This document shows positions 26,242 through 41,500 of a stretch of 64,000 bases of DNA, piece after piece. Location of the stretch: NCBI RefSeq assembly GCF_021730395.1, contig NC_069371.1:50974001-51038000 (forward strand), written 5' to 3'. The notes under the pieces were generated by a model. It searched no databases. It had not been told where the DNA came from and saw only the letters and a program-made list of their open reading frames with translations. The position numbers and the translations under genes are program-made. Each line of letters starts with the position of its first letter. The stretch's first letter is position 1. The DNA is from Mercenaria mercenaria. Taxonomy: Eukaryota; Mollusca; Bivalvia; Venerida; Veneridae.

Positions 26242-29200
26242 GTATTTACAGATTGGTTTACATTTGGTTTTCTTTTTACATCTTTATCCTAGGATTCTAT
26301 TACGATGTCAGCTCGAACACTCCCTGCTCGTTACTTGTCTCTTCAAAATCGATGTAGAGGTCATCTTTGCCTAGAGGTTAAGGTGTTTCTATATATAGGT
26401 ATCGATTCCCGCACGTGCCGGGAGTAATGTCAGGAGAGACGTTAGTGGTATTCGTATGTTCTTAATTATTACAACTTCCAAGACAGTAAGACATGGACAT
26501 CTTTTCTTTTTTGTATGCTTGTAGTTTTAGATCTTCTACAATAGCATAAATAACAGAGGATATTTCATATTCCATTAGGTTTATGGGCAATTGTAAATAA
26601 CGCTGGTGTACCGGGATCCATAGGTCCAATCGAATGGTTGCCGGCGTCGGAATTCCGAAGGACCATCGAGATCAACCTATTTGGAGTTATATTTGTTACT
26701 AAGGAGTTTCTACCATTAGTAAGAAGAGAGAAAAGTGGTCGTATCGTGAATATGTCCAGCATCTGTGGCCGATTGGCTGTCGCAACTGGACCTTACGTAG
26801 CATCAGAATTTGGAGTTGAAGGGTTTTCGGACCAGTTGAGGTTAGTTTAGAGCTATTTTGGTCTTTTGAACAATGCTGTTGAACTGTGATCAAATAACCA
26901 GACGAGTTGTCCTGGTTTCAGAGCCAGTATAAACGTATTCTTCGCAAGTGACTTAATTGGCATTTATTCTTAACGTGAATCTTCTGCGGGTTCAACTGTA
27001 GAAGCTGAAAAGGAAAGCAGACGCAGACACAAAAGGTTGGGCCTCAGTGCTAAATCAGGAGCATTTCTTATAGCTCAGCATTTTAGACATGTGTTTGTTA
27101 TGGCTTGCATAAATACTCCTCTCGTCTGCTCTTGCGAGCGCGCTACCAGTGACTTATCTTGTTAATAATAATGTTTACAGAAATCTATGTTTGGAAAGAA
27201 AATACTGCCCCAGTATAAGCCGGGTAATGACTGCGGCTGAACAAATCTTCTACTCACTGTATCTATAAGGCCTGTCTTCCGTTCTAACGCTATCCATCAT
27301 CTGTACAGAGTATTTCTAAAATTGTTGTGAATGAATATGTTTAAACCAACAGAAGTACTCTCCGCCATAAATGACCTTTCCAACAGCTGATTTTTGGGTT
27401 AATTAAATATTTCAGATATTATAACTTTACAGATATGAATTGTATCGATCTGGAATAAGTGTACATATAATCGAGCCAGGTTATTTCCGCACGGGTATCG
27501 TAGACGAAGAAGCAATTCGTACAGATCTACATGCCACGTTTGAGCAGGCTCCGAGAGAAGTTCAGAAATATTATGGCGAAATTTACAGGGATGAGAGTAA
27601 GTTTAGGATTTATAAAAGGCTGGTGCCAGATTTACAAAGCCAAATTAGGACAACGGTAGAACTTAGCTGTAAGCTGTCTTAACTGCTATGTTTGCTTTGA
27701 GTATAGTGCCGTTTTATCAACAGTATTTAATTTATGTAACGGCGGGCAGTAAACGCAATTGGTTTTCACGGATTCTGTACCAGTACTAACAGGACCAACT
27801 TCCCCTCATGAATCGCGGTGGATGACGAATGATTTCAGTCACATTGTCTTTAATATGTCGTCACGTAGAACTAACGCCTCACGCAGGGATTATACTCGCG
27901 ACCCCGTGATCTGCAGATCTGCGTTCTTCATATTGAGCTAATGGGGCGGATCATTTTTAAATGCATTTATTTGAACTTTCGGCTATTCCTAGAATCTGAG
28001 CAGAACAAAATATGATAGTAGTGACACAACGTTGCATTAAGGCCATCTTTGTAATAATATCCCATGATAGAAATGTGTTTTAAAGTCCTTAATTTGGTTA
28101 GACCTTATCCAAAACCGAAGAACTTTTGTGAAAAGGGTCCCTAGCCGTCAACTTTACACAATAACAAATGTTACCGTTTTAAGGTTAGGCGATGAAAAAA
28201 AATCGACTTACTTAAGCTGGACCACAAAGTGAACTTTATGTTGCTTTCGAAGTTAGAAGCATTTGTTATCATTCGGACATCATAAATGAAATTTAAAAAA
28301 GCTGTCAAAATGTTTAGTGCAACAAGGCCTACTGTATCTCCATAAAAACATGAATGTTGCCAAACAAACGAAATCTCTACCACAAAGTTAAACTAGAGCT
28401 GTCTTACTAAATTCTATTTACTCTACCTTTTGCGGGGGTGAGGGAGTAAGGGGATTGGGTTTAGCGCCATTTTTCAACAGTATTTCAGTTATGTAACGGT
28501 GTGCTGTTAACAACCAGTACTAACCTGTTCACCGCAAGAAACTGCCAACTTCCCCAAATGAGTCAAGGATGGGGTGAATGATTTCAGACACAATGCCTTC
28601 AAGTAAATCATCATGGAGAACGGAAGCCTCGCCGAGGGATCAAACTCCATACAAAAGCATGACCAAATTGGCATGCCAACGCACAGGCAACTCCAACAGC
28701 TCTACCTATTCTTCGAATAGTCAGCTAAAAAAGGTTCAAAATTATCGCTCTGGTATATGAACGACATATAACCTGGTATGTGAACTTGTCTTATGATCCT
28801 AAAACAGGTCTCAAAATGAAACCTGTATTGATTCCATAGATATTCAATGGAAACAAATACACTTTTTCTATATTTCCTTCTATCCTAGTCTCATTTTTTA
28901 TGCTGCAACAAATTGGAAGAACATGCATTTTTCTCAATATGGTCCTTTATCATCATATGAAGTTATATTAAAAGACTTTACATACTTTTTGAGTTGTAAC
29001 AAAATCCAGATTCTGCAGCAAGACATTGAACAGACAAATGGACAGACAACAAATGTAAAGTCCTACCTGCCCCAATTTTTAACTTGGTGGGAACAATACC
29101 GGTATTGGTTAATTATATAACTATAATATTCACATAACCAGAACAATGCCACGAGTGTGATGGGAATAGTAGTCATCGAAACATTTGGTCTTTATCACCA

Positions 29201-32200
29201 ACAGGAAGTGGGAACAAAACAAACTAAAACATTACAAATGTAATTTCTGTCAACAAGTTTTATTCCCACTATGCACTGACATGTACATGTATTTCCAAAA
29301 AGTTATTATATACTTATTGCATGGCTTGTCGGTCAATAGTCAAAACTATTAGCCCACCATCTGAAGTTTTCATTACATGACATCAGAAATCAATTTTCAT
29401 TGCTGTATTTATTTATTTTTTAAGTCATTAACCCAGTAAACGTGTTCTGATTATAGACATATATCATATAGCACAAACTATGGAAGGGGGATTTATTTGA
29501 GTCATGTAAAAATACTCATTATGTGTCATCATTAGTGTCATCATAAATAAACGTATTTCAATATTTATACATCAGTTAACAAATATATGAAAAGAAATAC
29601 ACCATGAAGTCTGCTAAATGTCAGATCCTATATTACTATCTTTTAATTTTTGCAAAAACATATTGGTACTTAAAATTAACAGAACTATTTGTAAAAACAA
29701 GTCATTGCTACAATTTTCTAAGTATGAAGATTAGCAATATGTAAATAAATCAGTATTACTAAGTTAAAACCAGAATTTGTCCATAAACTGAACCAACATT
29801 CAAACATTATGAAGTTACCACGGACCTTAGGAGTTCATGGCATTTAATTGTGGAAATTCAGTATCACTGTACACTATCAAATTTAGCCTAACATATTCCG
29901 AAAAACTAAAAAAGCACACTTCAATAATTAAGTATGGTTTTGCTCCTCCCGAAACAACTTTTTCAAAGATGCAGGAAAAAAATGAATATGTTTAAACTCT
30001 TTAAGGGCTGAAGTGGTGGATCCATAATGACAACTTTTACATTGCATGCAGTTATATTTTTTCCATATGCAAGTCGGCATCTTTCAACCATAACAGGAAA
30101 TTAACTTTCAATAACAGCCCAAAACTCTGAAACTGCATACTGAAAGATGTGAAACTGCCAGCTATCATTATGGATGCACTACCTTAAATGTAAACAAGGG
30201 TAACTTATGATAAATAAGAAAGCGAACAAAATTAAATATGTATATTATGCAGTATATGAAGATAGATAGATATCTAACTAGAACAGACTTAGACTAGACA
30301 CTAGACTGATAATAAAACTATTTCTACATTTTCCCCCTTTTTTTTGTCTTTTTCCATTTCGTAGAAACAAGATATTTTCACAAAGAAATGATGTTAAAAT
30401 TATCAGGATATTGGACATGGAATATAGACTGGCTCAGTTCACTACATTCAATCACAAAAATGTAAAAAGATAGGGTCTAGGAGTTGGCCTAGAACAGACT
30501 CATTGACCAGTTGAAAGAGCTGCAAGAGCTGGTATACCTGAATACCATCTGCAAATTGATGATATCAGCATAATGGTCAAATGTTAAATAAAACACAACT
30601 CAAGCAGTAATCAAACCTACCTTCACTTTCAAAATTACATGGCAGTTTGCCCACATTGTTTTGGTAACAAGAGCATCACTGTGCAGAGCAATATATGCAC
30701 AAGATAGTTCTCTGAAGAGTGATATATGTCCAAATTAGGTCTTAAAGTGTACATGTAGAATAAAACCTTTTAGGGACATATGTAGCAGAATATGGATTGA
30801 ATGATTGTCTATTTGACCTTTAAGCAGGAGAATGACCATGACCTTTGACTCTGAAAACCTAACAATCAAGAAGCTTTCTATTCTAGTGATCACTTTGACC
30901 TTGACCTTTGACCTAGGGACTTCAAAATCAAATGGGTAACACACTCCCCTTGGACAATGTTCCAAGATCAAAAGGTCAAAGGGCCAGACATTACTGAAAT
31001 ATGGAGCAGAAATAGTTTTTGTACTTAGGTTACTGTGACCTGATGTTTACTCCACTGACTACAAAATCATCAGAATTATTTTTTTTTTTGTATGAACAGT
31101 CACTGTCATCTTGATATTTGACCTCAAAATCAAAAGGGGTTATCCATAGGCAATGACCAATGTGCCTTACAGAAAATCACAGGTCAAACCATTCTTAAGT
31201 TACTGTATTGCTAACAGACAAATGGACTGAAGGCTAGTGCCATCAAATATGTCCCCTTGGGCATATAAATTGAGGTTTTCTCAAGATCTGTTTAAAATAT
31301 TTATTATCAATTTGAACAAAATTATGAACAAAATCAGCATTCATATTTCTACAAAAAGTATTTTTTATAAATTGTTATTTATAACAAGCTCTCACTTCTT
31401 TTGTCATTTCTCAAGACAGATATAACACCAATGGAAATATCCATTTTTTGCCAATGCTGTGAAAAAGTAGCTTTAAAAAATAATGTAAGCATTAACATAG
31501 ATAAAATTAATCACTTTAACAACTGAATTCATTGTCAAAGATAAAACTTTAAAACAATCAGTTTAACAACTCAATATATTTAAACATACACAGACTTAAT
31601 TATGCTAACAAAAGTTTGTATCTCCCAATTGCATCTCGTGATCACAAAATTTATTCCTATATTGGATATATGAAAAGAAACATCATTTCCTAACTGAACA
31701 GTTTAAAATGTAGTTCATTATCCCTTTGCTGAAGGTAAAAGCCTTTAATTGATAGCATTATACCCATAAAATTAAACATATTAAGTAAACACTTTACATA
31801 GTAAGAACAATAGATCAGTCATTATATGACGTACCTCTGACTCTCCCATCTTTTTCACCAAGCAAAATTAATCTAGAATAGATGGGACATTTAACACTTT
31901 CCATAACAATATGGGATATCATATACTTAAAGGTTATTCAGTTTGTATTGGGAAATATGCACAAGTTCTGTAGCAGAAATACTGTGAAATCCTTAATATT
32001 CGTGGGGGACTAATTTTCGTGGATTTCGTGGTTGTGTCAATCCATGAAATTTAATCCCAACGAACTAGTAAAATTCCGTTCATTTTATTTCAAAAGTTGA
32101 AATCCATGAATTCATATCCCCATGAAATTGCCATTTTTACCAAAACCACGAAATTTTATGCCCACAAAATTAAAGGATTTTACAGTATTGCGCGACTTCA

Positions 32201-35200
32201 GGCCATTAAAGAATGAATGCATATTTCCTGATGCAAAGATAATCACATACTTTTCTACACATATAAATTTAATGTAAATATTATGAACTTGCTCAATAGC
32301 CTGAATAAGATTGACAATAAAGAACTAAATAAAAGAATTAATGCAATAACACACATTAAATGAAGTCATGCACCCGATATGAGATTCAGGTGTCAGTGTA
32401 TGGAAAAATATTGACATTTCCGGTATTATTGTAACTTTACGGGGAATAGAAACGAGTATGTATTAACTGGACTTCTCGCAGCAAAAACATCATATCAAAT
32501 TCACAACAATCTTTTTAGCAGGTTACGTGTCCAAATATATGTAAGTAGTTGAATAAGCTAATAATAATCAACAAAATAATCATTTCAACATTATATAAAT
32601 TAAATAGAATTAAATAATATCACATACAATCACATACAATCATAGATTCAAATAAACTAGAAACCCACACCCATGCATTTCATGCTCAAATATTCTGTCG
32701 ACTAAGTATAAAAGTCCCAATGCAACGTTCCTTCTGTCAGATCAAACTGGAGTTAATTATATTTCTTTAATTCAATACTGCACAATCTTTAAAATTAAAA
32801 TTAAGACTACCTTAATTAATTGATTGAAATTATAAAGACAAATAATAAAAAAATTTTATTTATGTCATTTCCTCAACAATTCTCTGTTTTCACTGTCTGT
32901 ACTACTCATAGAAGCAGGAGAGTGATTCCCACTATTGGACCTCATGGTGGCGTTATTACTGATCCCCGATGATGTGACAACTGATTCTAACCCTCCGTTA
33001 TTGCTGTCTACATTCGTAACATTCTCTGTTTTGGAACCTTGATCTGAGTCACTATCTTTCAAACCATTCCATAGCATTTTAACTTCTCCTCTAATACAGC
33101 CAATCACATATGTTGTAACAAGAGTGCAAGGGACAAGGTACAGTAAAGCTGGTTGGCCGGTTTCCATGAGAGCTAAAGCACAAAATGTGATAATCAAGCC
33201 TACAGTATAGCCAACACAAGTTGCGATATAATACAACCTCTTGCTGTTAACTCTCAAATCAAAAGCATGATTATGACTGACAAGAAGACCAGGGATAATT
33301 ATGTCACCGAAACCTAATAGAGAATAAGGCAATGGGCAAGCGCTAATCGCATCCTGTGTCAGGCGAGGCACTTTGAACACCATCGGCAGCTGTTCTTGAG
33401 TTTTGCTTCCGCCACCTGTTGCAACTTTAACCATGATACTGTCGCCACTCTTAGTAAATAGTGGGGTGATAAATACGAAAAATATATCATATAGGAATAG
33501 GAGAACCAACATCACAGTGCAGACTTTCATGTTAGGTACACCGACCGACTTCATCACGTTAAGACAGAAAGCGTAACCTAAAATATCTTGAATGACCCAA
33601 GCATACGGAGCATGGCGCTCAACTCCCCAGAAAATGGAAATTCCGAAACAAACAGCCAACAAGGCTAAATCTCTATAATGTGGTCTGCTCTTAAGTAGTG
33701 GTACTCTATTCTGAGGAAGCCGTGCCTTAATCGGACAAATTTTGTGCCAAGTATGAATAAAACAGTAGTACAAGCCCATGGCACCTGCCAAACAAAACAG
33801 AACTATGACAACATAAACCAAGTAATCGTAGAAAAAATATAACAGCACTATAAAAGCACAAACAAGAACAAAGAAAACAATAATTATAATCATAGACACA
33901 TCAACTGTTTCTTCTTCCTCGTCATCAGAACTGACAGATTCATCGCTACCGCTACCCCTTCTTTCTTCTGTAGATGGTCGCTCTCTTTTATGCTTATATT
34001 TCAGTTTCTGGTACTTTGCATGTTTGGTTTTTCCTGCCCAGAACCCACCTATCACAATATTACTAACAGCTATGAGAAATATAAGTGCCAGATTTGGATC
34101 AAACTTGGATTCAAAACCTGGTGCAAATAAAATTGCTACTTGTTTCAAATCTTTCTGTTTTATATCGTCGACATTCTTCCAAAGGGCAGTTGCAACTGTA
34201 ATATTGATATTCTTGTAATCCGTGGTTTCATTAGAAGCTCCAGGTGTAAGCAGGCTTTTACTCGCAACCACAACTGCCACAGCACCAGCTGTCTGAGCTA
34301 TTAATGCTTTTTGTGAAAAAGTACAATTTCCCCTAGCAACAAGCACAATGCTTTTCTCCAAGTCGGACACACTAGTTGTATTATAGTCAGAAGCATTGCA
34401 GCCATATTTCGATGACAGATCAACTATACTGTAGGGCAGAGCCTGGTCTTCTTTTGTTGGAAGCTCATGGAACAGTGGATTATAGCTGATACAAAAGTGT
34501 TTGTCCCAGTTTGCCTCTCCGGATATTTTGCTGTACATTACACCATTGTCGGATACTGTATATTCCACCTGAAATAGACAGCATCAAATTATCTACAGCT
34601 AGAAAAAACTATTAAATGTATCTTGATTACTTTAATTACTATACTTTATACTGTTTGTCTCTTCTTTGATTTTACGTGAAACTGTTACAGAAAATGTAAT
34701 ATGATATAGTAAAGAAAGATCCCTAATGCCCCTCTGAGCTGGTGGGTTACCGGTACCTGTGTTGAACAATAAACCTTCCACTTGTCAGTCAGCTGGCATC
34801 AATAGTAAGGCTCAAACCCAAAGAAAAGAGGTCCTTCAGACAACCCATATAGGGCTGTCTAGAGGTCTGGTAATCAATATGAATACTGAAGATGATATCA
34901 GAACAGGAGATATGATTTCAAAAATTTGCTGTCATTATTTTTTTGTGGTTTTAATTATATTGCAAGTGATAGGAATATTTATAATCCTTATATTCCGAGA
35001 AAAAGTATTTTATACGTTGATTGTGCTTAAAAAATGTTCAAATTTACTGCTTGAGTAAATTATTTAATATTGGTGACTTATGGAAATCGCTGTAAACTTT
35101 CATATTCATTATATTTATGTCTTTAACCACCAGTGAGAACCATTAATATTAAATTATTTTTTATAAAAAACACATAGGCCTAATGAAGGCAATATGACAA

Positions 35201-35525
35201 CTAAATCATACCAATCTCCCAGTACTATATAAACTGGTAATACAGCACATAACAAGTGAATGAAGTATTGCCATGCAATACAAAGTCCCCTACTGGAAGG
35301 CACCTAATTTTTTCTACTGCAGTATAACATAATGAACTGATATCTGTCAATGATGTATAAACAATATTGTACTACATATACAATATGTTATAACATTATA
35401 ACAACACACTTGGATTAAAATGTGCAGATATAAAAACCCACAGTTGTTTTCATATTGAATTTTTTTGGCTGATTATAAAAATGTTATCATGTAAGTTATT
35501 TATAGTAACAACAAAGGGAAATTAA

Positions 35526-35567
<42 letters not shown>

Positions 35568-38500
35568 TATAAGTCCACAAGAAACTCTTTACCAGGTAGA
35601 GATAGGTCAAAATACACCTAAAAATTGGATGTAACATGCATGCTGTACCACAGAAAAGTGGTCTCGATTTTTCTCTACTGCCAGTAATAAAAAAGTTACA
35701 ATAAAATCTATTTATAGTAACAACAAAGGGATGTAATTCTAAAAACAAGGGTGCCTCATGGTGGTGAACATTTGTTTCAAGTTACATCAAAATCCCTCCA
35801 TGCATGAAGAAGAAATGTTCCATACAAAGTCATTCTTGAATTTGACCTTTGACTTCTAAATATGACCTTGACCTTAGACCTAGGGACCTGGTTCTTGCGC
35901 ATGACATGTTGTCTCATCCAGGGGAATATTTGTGCCAACTGATATCTAAATCCTGCTTTGCATGACAAAGTTATAGACCGGACAGGAAAAAAATCCTCTT
36001 GACCTTTGATCTCAAAGTGTGACCTTGACCTTTAAGCTAGGGTACTGGGTGTTGCGTGTGACATGTCGTCTCATCATGGGAAACATTTGTGCCAAGTAAT
36101 ATTAAAATCCCTTCATGGATGGCAGAGTTATGGACGGGACAGGAAAAAAACTCTGTTGACCTTTGACCCCCAATTGTGACCTTGACCTTTGAGCTAGGGC
36201 TCCGGGATTTGCGCATGACACGTCGTCTCATCATGGGGAACACTTGTGCTAAGTAATATTAAAATCCCTTAATGAATGTCAGAGTTATGGACCGGACACG
36301 AAACAGACCCTGTTCATGCTATGTTAACATTTGACTGCTAAGTGTGACCTTGACCTTTGAGCTAGGGGTCTGAAAGTTGTGCATGACATATCGTCTTATT
36401 ATGAGGTACATTTGTGCCAAGTAGTATTAAAATCCCTTCATAGATGGGAGAGTTATGGACCGGACAGGAAAAAAACCTTGTTGACCTTTGACCTCCAATT
36501 GTGACCTTGACCTTTAAGCTAGGGGTCCAGGTTTTGCGCATGACACGTCGTCTCCTCATGGGGAACATTTGTGCCAAGTAATATTAAAATCTCTTCATGG
36601 ATGGGAGAGTTATGGACCGGACAGGAAAAAAGCCCTGTTGACCTTTGACCTCCAATTGTGACCTTGACCTTTGAGCTAGGGGTCCGGGATTTGCGCACGA
36701 CACATCATCTCATCATGGGGAACATTTGTGCCAAGTAATACTAAAATCCCTTCAAGGATGGGAGAGTTGTGGACCGGACAGGAAAAAAGCCCTGTTGACC
36801 TTTGACCTCCTATTGTGGCCTTGACCTTTGAGCTAGGGGTCTGGGTTTTGCGCACGACACGTCGTCTCATCATGGGGAACATTTGTGCCAAGTAATATTA
36901 AAATCCCTTCATGGATGACAGAGTTATGGACCGGACACGAAATTGCGGACGGACGGAATGACGGAATGACGGAAAAGAGCATTCCTATAGTCCCCAAAAC
37001 TGGTTTTCAACCAGTAGGGGACTAATAAAATGGAAGTGGCTAGGGGTCTGGTAACCAGACCCCTAGACCTGGAGTCTAAGAGGTCCAGTAATCAATATAC
37101 ATATACTTTTACAGGCCCGGATCCAGGGTCGGGAAGAGGGGGCTTGTGCCCCACCCCCCAGCTGGCTGAAAAGTGACTTATACTCATCAAAGATGCACCC
37201 TACTATTTTAGCAAAGGAATAATATTTTCTAAACATTTAGACCCCAAAACACACCAGAGGCCACCATTTCATACCAAACCTGTATTTCAAAATTTTCTAG
37301 GGGGATAACCCCCTGACCCCCGGGAACCTTAAATCTAAGACCTAAAAATGCACCAGAGGTCACCATTTCATGCATGTAATTCACAATTTTCCAGGGGAAG
37401 AGCTCCTTAACCCCCTAAAATGAGGGGAGTACCCCACCAGTAAATGCACAAGAGGCAACCATTTCATACCTGTATTTCAAAAATTTCCCCTGACCCCCCC
37501 ATAACACGGACAGATGGCCCCCTCTAATACCTGCCCACTCTCAGCGCTATGCCTCAGCGGTATCATCTTCGTTCTAGACTGGTGCCCCCGCCCCCTCCCC
37601 AGTCAAATATTTCTGGATCCGGACCTGTTTATGTACAGTATAAAGTTATGATTAGTGATTAGTAAGTTGTAATAAAAGTGCCTTCATTATGTTTATTGGT
37701 ATATATTTAATTTATAATTAGCTCTTGCTGGGGTTCGAATATGATATTTCAACAGCTTTCCGGTAGTCATTGTTATTGCTCAATTCAAAATTTCATGAGC
37801 ACAATCCGTGTCTTAAATATTAAAGACTAAAGAAAACATTAAGTTCCCAAGAAAAACAAGAATTAGATAAAAGCTTCTGATTATGGTATAACGAACTGCT
37901 ATTTATCATTTAACAAATTTGCGATCCTGTTTACCCAGGATTAAAGACTTACAATACTTATGTTTCCTGTCACTTACAATGTGTTTAGAACGATTAGAAA
38001 AATATGAGAGCAAATCAACTTTGAAATCATTTCCCATTTTCAATGAAAAAATTTAGTCTCCTATTTATACTGGTTCAGTGCCTAAATTCGGACAGTGCTT
38101 AATTATTCGGACACCATTTAAAAATGCTTTAAGATCATGATTTTTTACTGAAATGAACAGGATCGATGCAAACGAAAGCTTTGATGACCAGCTGTCAACA
38201 ACAGTGTACGAATGTAAGCTTTTCCAGAGAAAACTACCTTCAAATATCCGCACCGCATAAAGTAAACATTGTGTGTGTTGGGGGATGACGTCATACAGCG
38301 CGCGCCAGTTATTTGAGGTGCGACGAGGTACTGATTAAATAAGAAAATTAATCTGCCTATTGCAGACGACTCTTTTTGTTTGCTGATCGAAACTAATGTA
38401 AAAATATGTTTTAGAACTCTGTACTACCCTCAGTATTTATTTGAAAGATTTAACCAATTTCTGTTATATATCAATAGAGAAAAAAATGCCAGCATTTTAC

Positions 38501-41500
38501 AGACAAGGGCAACAATTAATTAGATAAAATCGGCGCAGTGTCATTATAATGATCCCCGTATTGTGTCAAAATGTATAACGATAGCGACAGAATCTACATG
38601 TAAGAAAGAAAAATTTTAAACATTAATTTTTGCTCAGATAAGTTTTATTATATTATTGTTATATTTGGCAATTATATAAAGTTAGAAACTGGTCCATATG
38701 ATCACGTGATGAACAGGTAATAAAATTTTATTCAGATGGAGATATGTGTATATATTTACAGGACTGTATTTGACTGCTTTATTTTAAACGAAGTCGTGTT
38801 TATTGTTATTTTTGGATGCACATATTCGTTGCATTTTATACCCAAATAGTGTCCGAATATTTAAGCACTCTGAACGTCAATTTTGACAGCTTTTACTGGC
38901 CCAATTCCGGTGATATTTTTATGATGAAATCAGCAATATACGATTTTGTTGTTTTGCAAAGAGATTTATAAAGAACCTAAAATTATACAGTTAAAATTTT
39001 ATGCACGTGTGGTTTCATAATGCAAAGTTACTGTCAAAAACCCACCAAAAGTGTCCGGATTTTGGCACTGAACCAGTACAGTTCTCAGTTTTCACATCGA
39101 TTACCTGACCTTTAGACAGCCTTGTATGTGTTGTCTAAAAGTCTGGTAACCGAACCTCTAGACTCCAGGTCAAGTTACCGGACCCTTGTCACTGCCCCCC
39201 CCCCCCCCCCCAAAATACTAAGCAATTCGGATGTGCCATGCCAGTAAGGCTGACGGCATAACTGGCTGGTACATGGAGGTGAAGATGGCCAATGTGTAAG
39301 GGTTAAATTTAGAAAAGCGCCTCCATATTAATGTATCACTGTAATGTAAACTCATAATCAGGCTGTCACAACTTCAATGACACCTCATCCGAATAATTTG
39401 TTATCCGAAATCGATAAAAAAAAACACTTCAGGAGTCAGAAATCGATAATATACTAATGTGTTACCTGTATCATGAAAGAAGTTAACAGTATTAATATAT
39501 GTAATGACAGTTTTTTGGACTCCATAATTGAAATTGTTCTATAATTAAATCTTCCCCGTGAAATCCCCGTAAAATTGAAAGCGGAAGTAATAATTGTCGT
39601 TAAAATTGCTCTTGGTATCAGACACCTAATTTCAGTTCCCAATGGGGATATGTATAGGGTATACAGTAGTAAATAAATTTGCTAAATGTTCTGTATAAAA
39701 TAACAGTATATTCTGACAGCTGTAGCATATAGTCAGGCCCATTAAAAATGCTAGCCTTATGTTCTTTAACAAAACACCAAGAAAAGTAGCGGTCATGTAT
39801 TTGAGAACCAAAGAGCTATAAAAATAAATGTGTATTTTATACTTCTTTGTTAGAACTAAGAGAGATTTTTTGTCTGAAAGGTCAACCTTATGGAATATCT
39901 ATCAAACTGAGCACATGTTTAATAAGGTGTGTTTACATTTCTATAAATGAGATAAATCTCCTTGAAAATGCTGCTTGTTTACCTATTTAGTACTATTGTA
40001 CCTATACACGTAAAGGTTAATGTAAGCTTTATTTTACGTCGCATATGATCAACAGACAACATGACATACAAAGCTCTTGTGCGACAAGCATGGCATCCAG
40101 TAACAGACACTTACCTGGGCTAATTTTACCCCCTTGTCCCTTTAGATACTGAGTGTCGAGCATAGGAGCTACCAGTACAGTTTTTCACGTCTTTGGCATG
40201 ACGCTGCCAGGAATCGGACCACTGACCTCACACACGAAAAGCAGACATTCTACCACTGAGCTATTGATTTTGGTATACACTGGTAAAAAAACAAAGACCT
40301 ACCTTCCACATGTAAAGTCGTTATCGTGTACCCCTCGAAGAAGTGAGAATATGTCAATTGCTTTAATTGCCTCTGTCTGTCTGCCTTTCTTGTTTAGGGC
40401 TCAGTATGTGAAAGGTCAAGAACACAGGGACCCGAACTGTTACTTCTCAATAACTTGAAAACCACTTGACCCAGACGCTTCAAACTTAGTGGCACAATTT
40501 GACTTTAAAGTAGATGACACCTGTTTCTTTTTTTTCTTTCTTTTTTTTGGGGGGAGTGTGTGGGGGGGGGGGGGGTCAATAGATTTAAAGGTCTAGGTCA
40601 AAAGAGCCTGAACCAAATAACTTGAGAACCATTGGAACCTTCAAACTTAGTTACATGATCGGGCTTATAAAGTAGATTGCACCTATTGTTTTTGGGTCAA
40701 TTGATCAAAGGTCAAGGTCACAGGGATCTGAACATTGAAAACTATTTCTACATGCTAACTTGATAATCACTCGACCAAGATGTTCAAACTTGATAGTATG
40801 ATTGAGTTTAATGTCATAAAAGAGCCCTTAGGGCCTACTGTTTTGGGGGTCAGTAAGCCAAAGGTCAATGTCACAACCTTTAAAAATGTTTCGTAACCAC
40901 TTGACCAGTGTCTTCAAACTTTATAGCACGATTAGGCTTATAAAGGTGATGACCCCTTTTGTTTTGGAGGTTAGTAGGTCAGTTATCAAAGTCATAATAA
41001 CGACGGGACTGATAATAGGAAAACCTATCATGAGGGTGTGGGGATACGTGTTTAACAAAAAATCCTCGTTTCAATGGTATTTACGAATTATATTTTTTGA
41101 AGAGGTGGCATTCATGTATAATTAAAACCATCTGTCCTATTCAAACGCTTTTAAATATCCAACCGCAGGGCATTAGATTTACATGACTACCGAGCCCACA
41201 TGTTGCTGGATGTGTTACCATAGTAAATTTTACTTCTATTCTTATTTAAAGACATCTGAATATTGATAAAACTAAAGACTTAAATGTTAAAGTTCTTTTC
41301 TTTTTCATTCCTTCTTCGCGGAGGCTGCAACCTTGGAAAATGGCCGTTCCTACTGGATCCTTTTCGTTGTGTGTTTTTTTTTATTTCTGTTTTACATTTT
41401 GATGTTGTTCTATTAAAATCTACAATATATAATGAATTAAAACTAGGTATTACAAATTAGAATTATAAATGACTCGCAGTTATATCAAATTTAACGTATT

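Noticed and set aside
27433-27682. Dehydrogenase ending at 27682 as a truncated gene
   Set aside because: The donor GTAAGT at 27597 and matching exons at 41529 and 42047, in the right phase, show that the frame past 27596 is intron.
27755-28760. Extra exons of the dehydrogenase or of an unrelated gene
   Set aside because: Open stretches coincide with two SINE copies that align with each other and with 13143-13390.
32865-34568. SPPL2 starting at a GTG at 34568
   Set aside because: The GTG follows a polypyrimidine tract and CAG and is an internal codon; a signal-peptide exon in matching phase exists at 39525-39466.
36037-36891. Repeated ~70-codon minus-strand frames, and their twins at 46259-47394
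   Set aside because: They are repeat units of E6/E7 read in one frame; conservation follows the DNA unit, not codons.
40200-40266. Functional tRNA gene
   Set aside because: A and B boxes are present but stems do not close and the sequence continues into a SINE body.
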